The notes: generated from the letters alone by a model not told the origin. A stretch of DNA of 47,258 nt from a gamma proteobacterium L18 (GCA_000497835.1 KI547178.1:1-47258), one strand, 5' to 3'; counted from the first letter of the stretch, positions 1-8,939 are shown. A program made the numbers and translations.

Positions 1-18
1 ACTACGGAAGGGGGCACC

Positions 19-237
19 ATGCACAACATTCGAGTCAGGTTTGCGTACAAGCGAGGGTTTCGGCGGGCTTGGCTGGTTTTGTCGGCAACCTGGCTGGCCC
101 TCTTGGTCACTTTGTTCTGGGGGCGTGAGCACTTCGTTGAGCCAATTTTAGAATTCGGCGTAGCCCCTGTCGTTGCCCTGTACGCCGCCGGCGCAGCAGC
201 AGTCTGGATCATCGAAGGCTTCGGCCGCCCGGACTGA
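19..237 (+). CDS. small two-helix membrane protein, unknown function
   Basis: Encodes 72 residues. A basic N-terminus (RVRFAYKRGFRR) is followed by two hydrophobic stretches, at about residues 21-37 and 48-65, so an inner-membrane protein with two helices is likely. The ATG follows a GGGGG-containing ribosome binding site about 6 bases upstream. I do not recognise the family. Genes of this type are common in phage and conjugative-element DNA, which fits the accessory setting, but that is inference. Confidence 0.55.
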   Translation: MHNIRVRFAYKRGFRRAWLVLSATWLALLVTLFWGREHFVEPILEFGVAPVVALYAAGAAAVWIIEGFGRPD

Positions 238-318
238 GCCTAAGCTCGATTCAGTCACAACTCTGATTTCAGTCACATAAATTCAAGCCACCTGGACAAC
301 TCCCTGGATGGCTTGAAT

Positions 319-639
319 ATGCAGACCTCAACCAGCAGCACCCAGCCCCTCGTCATTCCCCGTATGCCCATCCGCTCGACCATCTGCGCTGGCGCCACGC
401 CAGTGACGTTTGATGGTGAGACCCGCCCGGCTATGGAGTGGGCCGACCAGCGGGGCCTGAAGTGGCAAACCGTGAAGATGCGCCGCCTACGTGGCGATAG
501 CTGGGCGGATGCGCTGGAGCCCGGGCTGAGGAAAAACAGCTTCATGGACCGCTGGTTTGGGGCCAGCCCTGCGCAGATACGCCTCCAAGAGCGCACTGCC
601 AGGTACAACGAGATCGTGCAAGCGCTTCAACGGCCGTGA
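319..639 (+). CDS. hypothetical protein, possible small DNA-binding protein
   Basis: About 106 residues. The middle part (EWADQRGLKWQTVKMRR, then a basic stretch) resembles a short helix-turn-helix of the kind seen in small phage or island proteins that choose a row by substrate residue; this is only a resemblance. A TTG at 313 is an alternative start two codons upstream. The start region lies in the right arm of an inverted repeat (281-290 with 309-318, 10 bp perfect), so translation could be affected by mRNA folding. Two copies of TTCAGTCACA precede it. Family not recognised. Confidence 0.5.
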   Translation: MQTSTSSTQPLVIPRMPIRSTICAGATPVTFDGETRPAMEWADQRGLKWQTVKMRRLRGDSWADALEPGLRKNSFMDRWFGASPAQIRLQERTARYNEIVQALQRP

Positions 640-668
640 GACTGTTGAGCCGGGCTAGATATTGCTCG

Positions 669-878
669 TCAATGGATGGTGGGAGAGGGCAGGTATTGAT
701 CCAGTATTATCTGGCTCTCGGCCATTGTGATTTCGACGGAAGTCAGAGAGTTTGTTAGGTGAAATGCGCATTCGATAAGCGTCCGCAGTTCAGGGTCTGA
801 GAGCAGCTCTAACGCCTCCTGCAGATCGGGGTAGCGTGTCGCGAGGAGGCGACGATATTCTTTGACTGCGTCATCCAT
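669..878 (-). CDS. hypothetical acidic helical protein
   Basis: The 69-residue product starts at the ATG at 878, which has a perfect AGGAGG site 9 bases upstream; a longer frame to 908 has no such site. The protein is helical and acidic (LQEALELLSDPELRTLIE, then TMAESQIILDQ). I do not recognise a family. It lies upstream of no obvious partner; the next minus-strand gene begins at 1120. Confidence 0.55.
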   Translation of the reverse strand: MDDAVKEYRRLLATRYPDLQEALELLSDPELRTLIECAFHLTNSLTSVEITMAESQIILDQYLPSPTIH

Positions 879-904
879 GGCTAAATGCCTCCTGGCTGTG
901 CATC

Positions 905-1120
905 TCAATGATCCTGGGATTTAGGTCGCTGCTTAACTGGCTCAAAATTCGCGCGTCGAAATTTCTTGGTTCCTGGCCTGCGGTACTTTACTGCCCTAGA
1001 GCGTTCCGGTACACCTAGCATAATAGATCGCAAGAGTAATTTCGTCGATGTCGCCCTATAGGCGTGACTCCACCGAAGACCCTTTGCAATATCCTGCATG
1101 ATGAGCGTCAGAATGCCCAT
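905..1120 (-). CDS. hypothetical basic protein
   Basis: The 71-residue frame starts at the ATG at 1120, directly behind a GGAGGAGAGG ribosome binding site. The C-terminal half is very basic (KYRRPGTKKFRRANFEPVK), suggesting nucleic-acid contact. No family recognised. It ends 27 bases before the start of the 669-878 gene, so the two may be co-transcribed. Confidence 0.45.
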   Translation of the reverse strand: MGILTLIMQDIAKGLRWSHAYRATSTKLLLRSIMLGVPERSRAVKYRRPGTKKFRRANFEPVKQRPKSQDH

Positions 1121-1395
1121 CCTCTCCTCCCCCACTCCGCTGCTAGCTCCCACACCTCTGCAAATTCTCCAGTCGTTGTTCTACGAGATTAGGCGATCCG
1201 TCGTGGCCAGAGGCATAGGCAGCCTTGAAGGACCTTAGGTTGATCGACTAATCACATTTTGCCGGTGCGACGGTTCAGTTTAGGTTTCGCGCCACGTTTT
1301 CGAGGCTGACGTTTCGTGGCGCGGAGATGGCTAGGGTCTCGCGTCAGGCGCCATAAGCCGTGGTGTCACTTAGCGATCGTCGCAGGCCTGGCCTC
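1121..1395. other. intergenic stretch, no gene seen
   Basis: Between the 905-1120 gene and the broken frame at 1396-1633 I see no supported coding sequence, RNA gene or strong hairpin. Short open frames here lack ribosome binding sites and family resemblance. Confidence 0.4.
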
Positions 1396-1633
1396 TCACC
1401 ATCGCTGCAGACTTTGTCTGTACTTGGTCGAAATCTGGCGTCTCTGATTGATGAGCCTATCGAAGAAGGCCACCATCTCCTTGGTTTCCACGGGGTCGGC
1501 AGCCGCGTCCGACTGGATGGAGGCTTTCACCAAGATCAGCAACTGCAGGTCAGTGATCTAACTCGCCGGCCAGGTGTGGATTGTTCGCAAGCACCAGATC
1601 TCTGAGCGCCTGCATTCTGCTTTTTGCAAACAT
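1396..1633 (-). pseudogene. frameshifted small gene
   Basis: A strong start (GAGAGG site, ATG at 1633) opens a frame reading MFAKSRMQALRDLVLANN and stopping after about 27 residues at GELDH. One base over, the frame continues naturally as LQLLILVKASIQSDAA and then an acidic helical stretch, ending at a TGA at 1396-1398. The combined length is 238 bases, one more than a multiple of three, consistent with a single-base indel near 1550. The joined product would be about 78 residues. Family unknown. The alternative is two tiny overlapping genes. Confidence 0.35.
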
Positions 1634-1798
1634 GGCTAGATCCCTCTCGACATGAACTTTAAGGATAGAACTCCACCGTACGTGGAGCGTCCCTAGCGCA
1701 CCAGCGGTGTTATCCACCGGGGCCCAGATGGCGACCTGCAGCAGAACTGGCCTGGGGTATGGTGGTCTACGCGTCATATCTCAACACTGGAGGTGATG

Positions 1799-2101
1799 AT
1801 GGCCATCAAAGTCAGAAGGATCGAAGGCGAAGAGCTGCCAGCCATGTACCGTAGCAGAGGGATCAAACATGCATTCGAGGTGACCGGCGCGAAGGGCCAA
1901 GTCTTTTATCTGGACACCGATGAAGATGCGGCTGCCTTGGCAGCCAAGTTGCATCGAGAGGATGTGGATGACGTTCCAGACGGTAAGGTGCCCCGCCACT
2001 CAGGGGCGGTAATGGCGGGCCTGGGCACCCCTTTCAACCCAAAACTGGTGTCCATATTGAGGATAGCTAACGCAGGTTTCGGTCCGCTTCGCTCGGGATG
2101 A
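1799..2101 (+). CDS. hypothetical protein
   Basis: About 100 residues. The start is placed at the last of two adjacent ATGs because it sits 6 bases after the GGAGG site at 1789-1793. The protein has an N-terminal basic strand (AIKVRRIEGEELPAMYR), a middle part reading HAFEVTGAKGQVFYLDTDED and an Ala/His/Asp-rich helix, resembling a small alpha/beta island protein. No family recognised. A terminator-like hairpin follows, but its T-run serves the opposite strand. Confidence 0.5.
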   Translation: MAIKVRRIEGEELPAMYRSRGIKHAFEVTGAKGQVFYLDTDEDAAALAAKLHREDVDDVPDGKVPRHSGAVMAGLGTPFNPKLVSILRIANAGFGPLRSG

Positions 2102-2132
2102 GTGGACTGCGTGGAACCGCTAGGCAAAAAAA

Positions 2133-2156
2133 TGCCCGCGTTGGGGTTAGCGGGCA
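2133..2156 (-). terminator. Rho-independent terminator for the 2219-2461 gene
   Basis: Arms TGCCCGC (2133-2139) and GCGGGCA (2150-2156) form a 7-bp GC-rich stem. Read on the minus strand it is followed by seven T, the classic terminator form, and lies about 60 bases beyond the minus-strand gene ending at 2219. Confidence 0.6.
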
Positions 2157-2182
2157 GTGGAATCACAAAGGAGTGATTCCAC
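2157..2182. repeat. perfect 10-bp inverted repeat
   Basis: GTGGAATCAC at 2157-2166 and GTGATTCCAC at 2173-2182 are exact reverse complements around a 6-base loop, directly next to the terminator hairpin. It may be part of a compound terminator or a protein-binding site. Confidence 0.5.
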
Positions 2183-2218
2183 AGTACTCGGGCAGATGTG
2201 AAAGATTCGTGATTGGCT

Positions 2219-2461
2219 CTACTTGAGGTCGCTCCCGCTGACCTTCAGAAGGCCGGGCGGGAGATCCTGCAGAGTCGGTAAGGACGGAGGGGCCGGTTTC
2301 CAGTCAATCGGCGCCTCCTGTCGCACCAGGTCTGCACCGGGTTTGAAGTAGCCGTGGAGGTAGCGCACCTCCCTTGCGACCATGAGCGCGACGGCGGCCA
2401 TGCCTAGGCACGCTACGGTGATGCGGAATGTGTGACGGAGCCGATTTGAGTCAGGTCGCAC
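2219..2461 (-). CDS. small single-span membrane protein
   Basis: An 80-residue frame starting at GTG (2461), with a GAGG site about 7 bases upstream. One hydrophobic segment (about residues 13-28, ITVACLGMAAVALMVA) follows a basic N-terminus, and the rest is proline-rich (WKPAPPSLPTLQDLPPG). The membrane anchor with a periplasmic tail is inferred. No family recognised. It is followed by a terminator hairpin at 2133-2156. Confidence 0.45.
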   Translation of the reverse strand: MRPDSNRLRHTFRITVACLGMAAVALMVAREVRYLHGYFKPGADLVRQEAPIDWKPAPPSLPTLQDLPPGLLKVSGSDLK

Positions 2462-2543
2462 AGTGCTTCCTCATTTGGGCGAGGCTCGATGGTATGCCGT
2501 TGCCGGTCAGGTGAAAAGACTCGCCGACGAATTGTGCCTGGTG

Positions 2544-2756
2544 CTATGCCGGGAGCGCGGCCAGCCCTAAGGCCACTAAGGTAATCGCTAGAGCCCAGGC
2601 CCCAGCAGTGAAGAGTCCCACTGCCCTGAAAAGGCGACGGTATTTCGCGAAGCCGCTGTCTTGCAGACCGTAGGTGGCGATGAATTCGAGAAGGAAAGCG
2701 CTCAATGAGATCAGCAGCGGTACCGCCAAAAGTCCGAGAAGAACGAAACCGTCCAT
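2544..2756 (-). CDS. small two-helix membrane protein
   Basis: The frame is open to 3023, but the best start is the ATG at 2756, which has an AGGAGG site 9 bases upstream. This gives 70 residues with two hydrophobic helices (LLGLLAVPLLISLSAFLLEF and LFTAGAWALAITLVALGLAA) joined by a short basic loop. Function unknown. The upstream 2757-3023 portion has a signal-peptide-like beginning, but no supporting start site was found. Confidence 0.5.
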   Translation of the reverse strand: MDGFVLLGLLAVPLLISLSAFLLEFIATYGLQDSGFAKYRRLFRAVGLFTAGAWALAITLVALGLAALPA

Positions 2757-3233
2757 CAAACCTAACCTCCTTGGTCGGGAATGTTGATTCATTTCTAGAG
2801 AAATATGTTTCAAGTGGGATGAGGGTGGACGCAGATCATAGCAATTAAGTAGGGAATGGCGGCCCGTATCGCTGTCGGCTTTGGTCCGCGGGCTAAAGGC
2901 GCTTAAGTCTTGGGAAGTCTCCATGACGGACCGCAGGCAATTTTGCTGCTGCCCATCCCAAATGTCTGCGTGAGCGCAGCTCAGCCAGCAGAGTAGAGCG
3001 ATTAGTATCGGAATGTCCTGCACGGCTCATCGAGAGGGGGCACGAACGGTACGGGCTCTAGAGTACGCTGGATCATGTGCTTAAGATCAGGTTTTCCGGC
3101 GTATCTCATCACATTTGGGTATTGGTTAGTAGATCCCCTGCACGAACACTTCTTCCTACAGCGGTCTGGCCCTCTCTTGAGAGTTGGCTTGCCTGCGAGC
3201 TGTTGGGGGTTCATAGCTACCATAAGATACTGG

Positions 3234-4313
3234 CTAGAAGAGCTGCTGCAGCCACCCTGGCTGCCTCAGCCCATCAAACAACCTCCCGTAGTCCGGGTGC
3301 AACCACGCCGGCTTGCGCGTGCGCCTGTATTCACCCGGTGCTAGGCCCAGGTATTTGCGGAACGCCCGCGCCAGCTGCTGGCCGTCGCCCAGGCCGCCAC
3401 GGCGGGCGATCTTGTCAACTGGAAGGTCGCTGTCTAGCAGTGCCTGGCGCGCAATGTCCAGCCGCAACAGCACTAGCAGGCCGTACGGGGAACAGCCGCA
3501 GTCCTGGCGCAGTAGCCTGCGCAGGGAGCGCTCGCTGGTGTGCAGGTGGGCGGCGGCCTGGGCCATGTTCAGCGGTTGGTCCAGACGAGGCAGCCACCAG
3601 CGGCAAAGGCGCAGGGCCGGGCCGCCACTGGCGGGGGGCAGAATTGCGTCGGCGCTGGACGGGCAGGGCTGGCCGCTGACGGCGGCGCAGTGGTCGCGCA
3701 ACAACAGCAGGGCCATGTCGCTGGCGCTCATGCGCTCGCTGGTGGTGTAGAACGGGCCATCGATCTGCAGGCTGCCGCGCTGCTGCACCTGCAGCGTTGG
3801 GTAGCGCTGCTCCAGCAGGGCAACCAGAGCGCTGTGGGTGGTGATCTGGCGCCCGTCCAGCAGCCGCGCCGCCGCCAGCCAAAACACCCCTGCGCCCAGC
3901 GCCACCACTCGTCGCGCGCGCGGCTGCACCTGGCGAAGCCACTGCAGCAGCGCCGCTGGTAGGCTGTCCAAGGCATGCGCCGGGCCGTGGGCGATGATCA
4001 ACGTGTCGGGGGCCGACGGTAATTGTGCGTCCAAGGCCTGGGTCTGCACACTGACCCAGGGCATGCCCGGCGAGCGCAGCAGCGCGCCATCCAGTGAGTA
4101 CACCCGCGCCCGCAGGCTGGCGCCGCGGCGCATGCTGCAGCAGGGCCGCAGGTCCAAGGCGTGCAGGGTTTCCAGCAGCTTGATCACATCCCCCACGTAG
4201 CAGCCCGGGTAGCTGAGGATGGCGATTTCGCGCACCACGGCGAGTCTGGCGCCAGGCGCGTTCGCACGCGGCGCGGGGGAGGGGGAGTGGGTAATGATGT
4301 GCAAAAAAATCAA
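3234..4313 (-). CDS. GlxA-type AraC family transcriptional regulator
   Basis: A 359-residue protein with the two-part architecture of GlxA-type regulators: an N-terminal DJ-1/PfpI-like amidase-fold domain (residues about 28-210) and a C-terminal AraC double helix-turn-helix (about 245-345). In the first domain the nucleophile position reads GAGVFWLAAARLLDGRQITTHS; the Cys of true amidases is absent, as is usual in this regulator class, so it probably senses a ligand. The second domain ends in the characteristic ARAFRKYLGLAPGEYRR. GTG at 4235 is a plausible later start, because family members usually begin just before REIAIL. It is divergent from the XRE/S24 gene at 4522 across a 208-base spacer. 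Target unknown; the pilus cluster nearby is a candidate. Confidence 0.85.
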   Translation of the reverse strand: MIFLHIITHSPSPAPRANAPGARLAVVREIAILSYPGCYVGDVIKLLETLHALDLRPCCSMRRGASLRARVYSLDGALLRSPGMPWVSVQTQALDAQLPSAPDTLIIAHGPAHALDSLPAALLQWLRQVQPRARRVVALGAGVFWLAAARLLDGRQITTHSALVALLEQRYPTLQVQQRGSLQIDGPFYTTSERMSASDMALLLLRDHCAAVSGQPCPSSADAILPPASGGPALRLCRWWLPRLDQPLNMAQAAAHLHTSERSLRRLLRQDCGCSPYGLLVLLRLDIARQALLDSDLPVDKIARRGGLGDGQQLARAFRKYLGLAPGEYRRTRKPAWLHPDYGRLFDGLRQPGWLQQLF

Positions 4314-4378
4314 GCCCCGGCCAACTGTGCCGTTAATACCTTCAAGACAGAAATATTTTCTGCGGTCGCGAAGAAATG

Positions 4379-4391
4379 TAGCCAGTGGCTA
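4379..4391. promoter_or_regulatory. palindromic operator candidate TAGCCA-G-TGGCTA
   Basis: An exact 6-1-6 palindrome lies between the divergent AraC-type and XRE/S24-type genes. A half site (TTGGCTA) recurs near 4470. Repressors of the XRE/S24 class bind such short palindromes next to their own promoter; assignment to the 4522 gene is inference. Confidence 0.4.
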
Positions 4392-4521
4392 TCATCTACG
4401 GGTCGCGCTTTTGGCGCTGACACGGGATATTGGCGCACCGTCAAAACATAGACGTCAAAATATAGTTAGTTGGCTATATAGGGTCAAGACTTAAAGCTAT
4501 GCATCTTGAGAGTTCAACCGC

Positions 4522-5238
4522 ATGAAAATGGAGCCGTCGGCCGGCGCTACCTCCATGGTGGATGCCAAAGGATTGAAAGTGATCGAGGCTACGGGCGTGT
4601 CCCTGGGCGGCCTAGGTCAGAGAATCTCCGATATAGCTGAATCGCTAGGGGGCAAGCGCAACCTGGCGCGCCAGTCCGGCGTGCACGAGACCCAGCTGTA
4701 CAAATACATTCGTGGCGGCAGTGCCCCTAGCCTAGTGGTGTGCGTGGCCATGGCGCGGGCGGCGGGGGTGAGCCTGGACTGGCTGATTGCCGGCCAGGCG
4801 CCGCTGCCTGCCAGCAACGATCACAGCGTTCTGGTGCCGCGCTACCCGGCGCAGGCTTGTGCCGCCGGGCTGCCTTGGCCGGGCAGCGTGGCGGCCATCG
4901 AACCTTTGGCCCTGGGCCTGGTCGAATTGCAGCAGCGCGGGCTGGCCGAACACCGCCTGCTGGCGGTGCAGGTGCCGCGCGGCCAGGGCTGCGCGCCGCT
5001 GTGTGAGGGCGGCACGGTGCTGATCGATCGGGGCGCGCCAGGGCTGGCCGGCGATGGCCTGTACCTGTTGGAACTAGGCGGCGTGGTGCGGGTGCAACGC
5101 CTTCAGTTCCAGTGCGATGGCTCGCTCATGCTGCTGGCCATCAACGAGCAGTTCCGCGACCTGCACCTGGCGCAAAAGCGCCAGGCGGAACTGAGCGTCA
5201 TCGGCCGGGTGGTGTGGATCTGCAGTTGGCAAGGCTGA
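4522..5238 (+). CDS. XRE-type regulator with degenerate S24 (LexA/CI-like) domain
   Basis: Encodes 238 residues. The N-terminal helix-turn-helix (about residues 35-90) includes NLARQSGVHETQLYKYIRGG and the family ending VSLDWLIAG. The C-terminal part (about 130-235) has the S24/LexA fold layout, ending in LSVIGRVVWICSW. In active members the nucleophile motif is GDSMxPT and the general-base Lys sits in VKRL; here the corresponding stretches read GQGCAPLCEGG and VRVQRL, so the Ser and Lys are both missing. Self-cleavage is therefore unlikely and the domain may only dimerise or bind a ligand. It lies just upstream of the spore-coat-U pilus cluster and may control it. The start at 4522 follows no strong ribosome binding site; internal ATGs at 4528 and 4558 are alternatives. 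Confidence 0.8.
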   Translation: MKMEPSAGATSMVDAKGLKVIEATGVSLGGLGQRISDIAESLGGKRNLARQSGVHETQLYKYIRGGSAPSLVVCVAMARAAGVSLDWLIAGQAPLPASNDHSVLVPRYPAQACAAGLPWPGSVAAIEPLALGLVELQQRGLAEHRLLAVQVPRGQGCAPLCEGGTVLIDRGAPGLAGDGLYLLELGGVVRVQRLQFQCDGSLMLLAINEQFRDLHLAQKRQAELSVIGRVVWICSWQG

Positions 5239-5391
5239 ATTGGCCGGATCTGCCGCGCTTTTGGCCGGATGTGCAACGGTTTGGCCGCCCCTGCAAAGGG
5301 CTCGACACGTAAGCTGAAAAGGTCACCAGCCGGCATTACAGACGCTTGGGACCCACACACTTACGCAACTCTTTTGCAGGAAATTCCCCTA

Positions 5392-5898
5392 ATGTTCGAC
5401 TCCAAGTTCCTCAAGGCCGGGGCCTTCGCCCTGATCGGTCTGGGTATCGCCTTTGCCAACAGCGCCAACGCCTCGACCGCCACAGCCGACATGAGTGTCA
5501 GCGCCACCGTAGTCGCCTCCTGCTCGGTGTCCGCCGGCGCCCTGGCGTTCGGTTCCTACTCGGGCACAGCCGTCACCTCCAGCGCCGCCCTGTCGGTGAC
5601 CTGCACCAACGATGCACCTTACACTATCGCCCTGGGGGCGGGCAGCGGTACCGACGCCACCACCTCGGCACGCCTGCTGACCAACGCCTCGGATAGCAGC
5701 TCTACCCTTAGCTACGGCCTGTACCAGGACAGCAGCTACGCCACCAGCTGGGGCGACACCACCGGCACCGACACCCTGGCCGGCACCGGCACGGGAGCGG
5801 CGCAAGCCATCACCGTGTACGGCAAGATCGCTGCCGACCAGCTGACCGCCAGCACCGGCTCCTACTCCGACACCGTGGTTGTCACCGTCAACTACTGA
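5392..5898 (+). CDS. spore coat U domain (Csu-type) major pilin
   Basis: A 168-residue secreted protein: signal peptide (about residues 1-24, ending SANA-S), then a spore coat U/Csu pilin domain with strands such as MSVSATVVASCSVSAG and the paired cysteines typical of the family (SCSVS near 37, VTCTN near 69), and a C-terminal beta strand (SDTVVVTVNY). Major subunits of archaic chaperone-usher (Csu) pili have this form and support biofilm attachment. The ATG follows an AGGA site about 10 bases upstream; a longer frame to 5269 lacks a signal peptide at its start. It is the first gene of the pilus cluster, followed by chaperone, usher and a second spore coat U protein. Confidence 0.88.
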   Translation: MFDSKFLKAGAFALIGLGIAFANSANASTATADMSVSATVVASCSVSAGALAFGSYSGTAVTSSAALSVTCTNDAPYTIALGAGSGTDATTSARLLTNASDSSSTLSYGLYQDSSYATSWGDTTGTDTLAGTGTGAAQAITVYGKIAADQLTASTGSYSDTVVVTVNY

Positions 5899-5916
5899 GC
5901 CGTCGGCGAGCCCCTC

Positions 5917-6642
5917 ATGAACCCTGTCACACGCCTTTCCATGGCCTGTGCACTGGTCGGCCTGTACGCGCTTGCGCCGCAGGCCCGTGCCCAGGCACTG
6001 GACATCATCCCCATCGCCCAGGCGCTGGACGCCGGCCAGCACACGGCCAGCTTCACCCTCATCAACCGCAGCGCCCGCCCCTCCCGCGTGCAGGTGCGCA
6101 GCTTCCAGTGGACCCAGGCGGGCAATACCGACGTGCTGGCGCCCACCCAGGCGTTGCTGGTCAGCCCACCGTTCGCCAGCATCGCCCCCGGCCAATCGCA
6201 GACCATCCGCATTCTGCTGCGCGGGCCGTCCGCTGACGCCGAGCAGGCCTACCGCGTGGTGTTCGACCAACTGCCCGACGCCGACCCCAGCCAGGTGGCC
6301 CTGGCGTTCCGCCTGACCGTGCCGGTGTTCGCTAGCCCAGCGGCGCGGGCCAATGCCGACGTGCACTGGCGCACTGTGGAGGACCACGGCCAGTGGTACC
6401 TGCTGGCGCACAACACCGGCCAGGCCCACGCGCAGTTGGCCAACCTGACCCTGGCAGCCGCCGACGGCCAAGCGCTGACGCTCAGCCGCCCGGCTTTGCC
6501 TTACTTGCTGGCCGGCCAGGATGGCCGCTGGCTGATCAAGGCCCCGGCCCAGGCGCTGCAGGCCGGCGCGCGCGTGCACCTGACCAGCAGCGGCCGTGGC
6601 AGCGCAATGGACAGCTGGCTGACCCTTGACCAGGGCCGTTGA
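5917..6642 (+). CDS. periplasmic pilus chaperone (PapD/CsuC-like)
   Basis: A 241-residue protein with a signal peptide (cleavage near QARA-Q) and two immunoglobulin-like domains of the PapD family: domain 1 has FTLINRSARPSRVQVRSFQW and the ...SPPFASIAPGQSQTIRILLR strand that is the family hallmark, and domain 2 begins near residue 140. It would deliver spore-coat-U subunits to the outer membrane usher. It starts 18 bases after the pilin and its TGA overlaps the TTG start of the usher (TTGA), so translation is coupled. Confidence 0.88.
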   Translation: MNPVTRLSMACALVGLYALAPQARAQALDIIPIAQALDAGQHTASFTLINRSARPSRVQVRSFQWTQAGNTDVLAPTQALLVSPPFASIAPGQSQTIRILLRGPSADAEQAYRVVFDQLPDADPSQVALAFRLTVPVFASPAARANADVHWRTVEDHGQWYLLAHNTGQAHAQLANLTLAAADGQALTLSRPALPYLLAGQDGRWLIKAPAQALQAGARVHLTSSGRGSAMDSWLTLDQGR

Positions 6643-8927
6643 ACCCGCCGCCCTACCGGTGCCTGCTGATGATGCTGGCACTGGCCAGCCCCCTGCCGGC
6701 CCACGCCGACACCCTGCTGCTGGAAGTGCTTGTGAACGGCCGCAGCCGCGCCGCCGCCCAGGAAGTGGACGAGCAGGGCGGGCGCCTGCTGGTGGCCGCC
6801 GACCAGTTGGCGGCGCTGGGTATCGGTATGCCGGCCCATGCTGAAACGCACGTCGACCTGACCCAACTTCCCGGCGGCCATTGCCGTTACGACCAGGCCG
6901 CCCAGCGCCTCTACCTGGACCTGCCCGACCGCGACCTGGTGGCCCAGGAACTGCGCCACGACCCTGCACGCCCCGACGCCAGCGGCCTGCGCAGTGACCC
7001 GGCGGCGGTGCTCAACTACGACACCCAGTACACCCGCGCCAGCGGCCAGGCCAGCACCAGCACCCTGGCCAGCCTGCGCCTGCTGGGCGGCCCCGGCGTG
7101 CTGGAAACAAGCAGCCTGCAGACCCGTAGCCCGACCCTGGACAGCACCGTGCGCCTGGATACCACCTGGAGCCTGGCCGACCTTGATCACCTGCGCAGTT
7201 GGAAGGTCGGCGACCTGGTCAACGGCGGCCTCGGCTGGACCCGCCCGGTGCGCCTGGCCGGGGTGCAGGTGGCCACCAACTTCGGCCTGCGCCCGGACCT
7301 GGTCACCTACCCGCGCCCCGGCATCAGTTCCAGCGTGGCGGTGCCGTCGTCGGTGGACATCTACGTCAACGGCCTGCACCAGCTCAGCGGCCAGGTCGAG
7401 CCCGGCCCCTTTGAGGCCAGCCAACTGCCGGTGGCCACGGGCAGCGGCGAAATTGCCGTGGTGGTCAAGGATGCCAGCGGCCGTCAGACCACCCAGACCC
7501 TGTCGTTCTACACCAGCAGCCTGCTGCTCAGCCCCGGCCTGGACGCGGTGTCGGTGGAAGCCGGCAGCGTGCGCAAACATTACGCCAGCCAGTCCTCCGA
7601 CTATGCCCAAGGGGCGGCGTCGTTCAGTTGGCGGCACGGCGCCAGCGATCACCTGACCTGGGAAAGCCATCTGGAAGCCAGCGACACCCTGGCCATGGAC
7701 GGGGCAGGGCTGGACTGGCTGCTGGGCCAGGTGGGCGTGCTCAACCTGTCGCTGGCCGGCAGCCGGTACCAGGGCCAGGCCGGCCAGCAGTACGGCGTCG
7801 GCTTCAGCCATGCCAGTCGCGTGTTCAACGCAGGGTTCAGCGTGCTGCGCGCCGACCACGCCTTCAGCGACCTGGCCTCGGCCAACGGTGACGACCGCCC
7901 CGGCACCAGCCTGCGCGCCAACCTGGGCTGGTCGCTGCCGGGCCTGGGCTCGCTGGGTGTGGTGTTCACAAAAAAACGCGTGAACATCTAAGACGACGCC
8001 ACCCTGACCACAAGCAGCGTGCAGACCACGGCGCTGTCGGTCACCTATTCCCGGCCGCTGCCCTGGGGCGCCTACGGCTCGATCACCGCCCTGCATGACT
8101 ACACCGGCACCACCGGCAACGGCCTGTTCCTGGGCCTGTCGATACCCTTCGGCGACGGCGCCACCTTGAGCGCCAGCAGCAACCGCAGCGGCAACAGCAG
8201 CTACCAGACCGTGCAGGCCGGGCGCCCGGCGGTGGAGCGTGGCGACCTAGGCTGGCGGGTGTCCCGCGAGACCGGCGACCTGGACCGCGATGACCTGGCC
8301 CTGAGCTACAAATCGCCCTACGGCCTGGTCAGCGGTGAGACCGAGCGCACCGGCGCCAGCACCGACTGGCGCGCTGGCGCCCAAGGCGCGGTGACCCTGC
8401 TGGGCGGTCACCTGTTCGCCTCCAACACCATCGATGACGCCTTCGCCCTGGTGGACACCGACGGCCTCGCCAACGTCACCGTGCGCCAGGAAAACCGCGA
8501 CCTGGGCCGCACCGACCGCAACGGCCTGCTGTTCGTCGACCAGTTGCGCGCCTTCGAGGACAACCACCTGTCCATCGAGCCGGGCGACGTACCGCTGGAC
8601 GTCGAACTGGGCACCGACCAGCTGCACCTGACCCCCGGCGACCGCAGCGCCGTGCGCGCCCATTTCGCCGTGCACCGCAGCCACAGCGCCACCCTGCACC
8701 TGCGTGATGTCAGCGAGCAGCCGCTGCCCGTGGGCGCCACCGCCACCCTGCAAGGCAGTGGCGAGCAGGCGCTGGTTGGTTACGACGGCGAGGTGTTTTT
8801 CCAGCAGGTGGCCGCCCACGACCAGGTGCGCGTGCAGGCACCGGGGCGCCCGGCCTGCAGCGCCACCTTCGACTACCACGCCGAGCCGGGGCGCATCCCC
8901 GACATCGGCCCCCTGACCTGCCATTGA
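6639..8927 (+). pseudogene. outer membrane usher (CsuD/FimD-like), interrupted by in-frame stop
   Basis: The reading frame encodes an usher of about 762 codons: signal peptide, N-terminal plug-binding domain, a long beta-barrel, a plug segment (VDIYVNGLHQLSGQVEPGPF) and a C-terminal domain (QALVGYDGEVFFQQVA). It is broken by TAA at 7989-7991. Both halves are in the same frame, 6639-7991 and from 7992 to 8927, so a single nonsense change explains it rather than an indel. The bases before the stop (an A7 run and FTKKRVNI) look unlike normal usher sequence, so a short local replacement or sequencing error is possible. If real, no full-length usher is made and the pilus cannot be assembled. Start TTG overlaps the chaperone stop; ATG at 6669 is an alternative. 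Confidence 0.85.
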
Positions 8928-8939
8928 GGACCCCATGCC

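Noticed and set aside
1360..1605. Plus-strand frame of 81 codons
   Set aside because: Antisense to the better supported broken minus-strand gene 1396-1633.
5389..6969. Long minus-strand open frame (526 codons) over the pilin and chaperone genes
   Set aside because: Glycine/arginine/alanine-rich shadow of GC-rich plus-strand genes; no family features.
6501..8096. Long minus-strand frame over the usher
   Set aside because: Shadow of the usher codons; low-complexity Gln/Gly/Ala composition.
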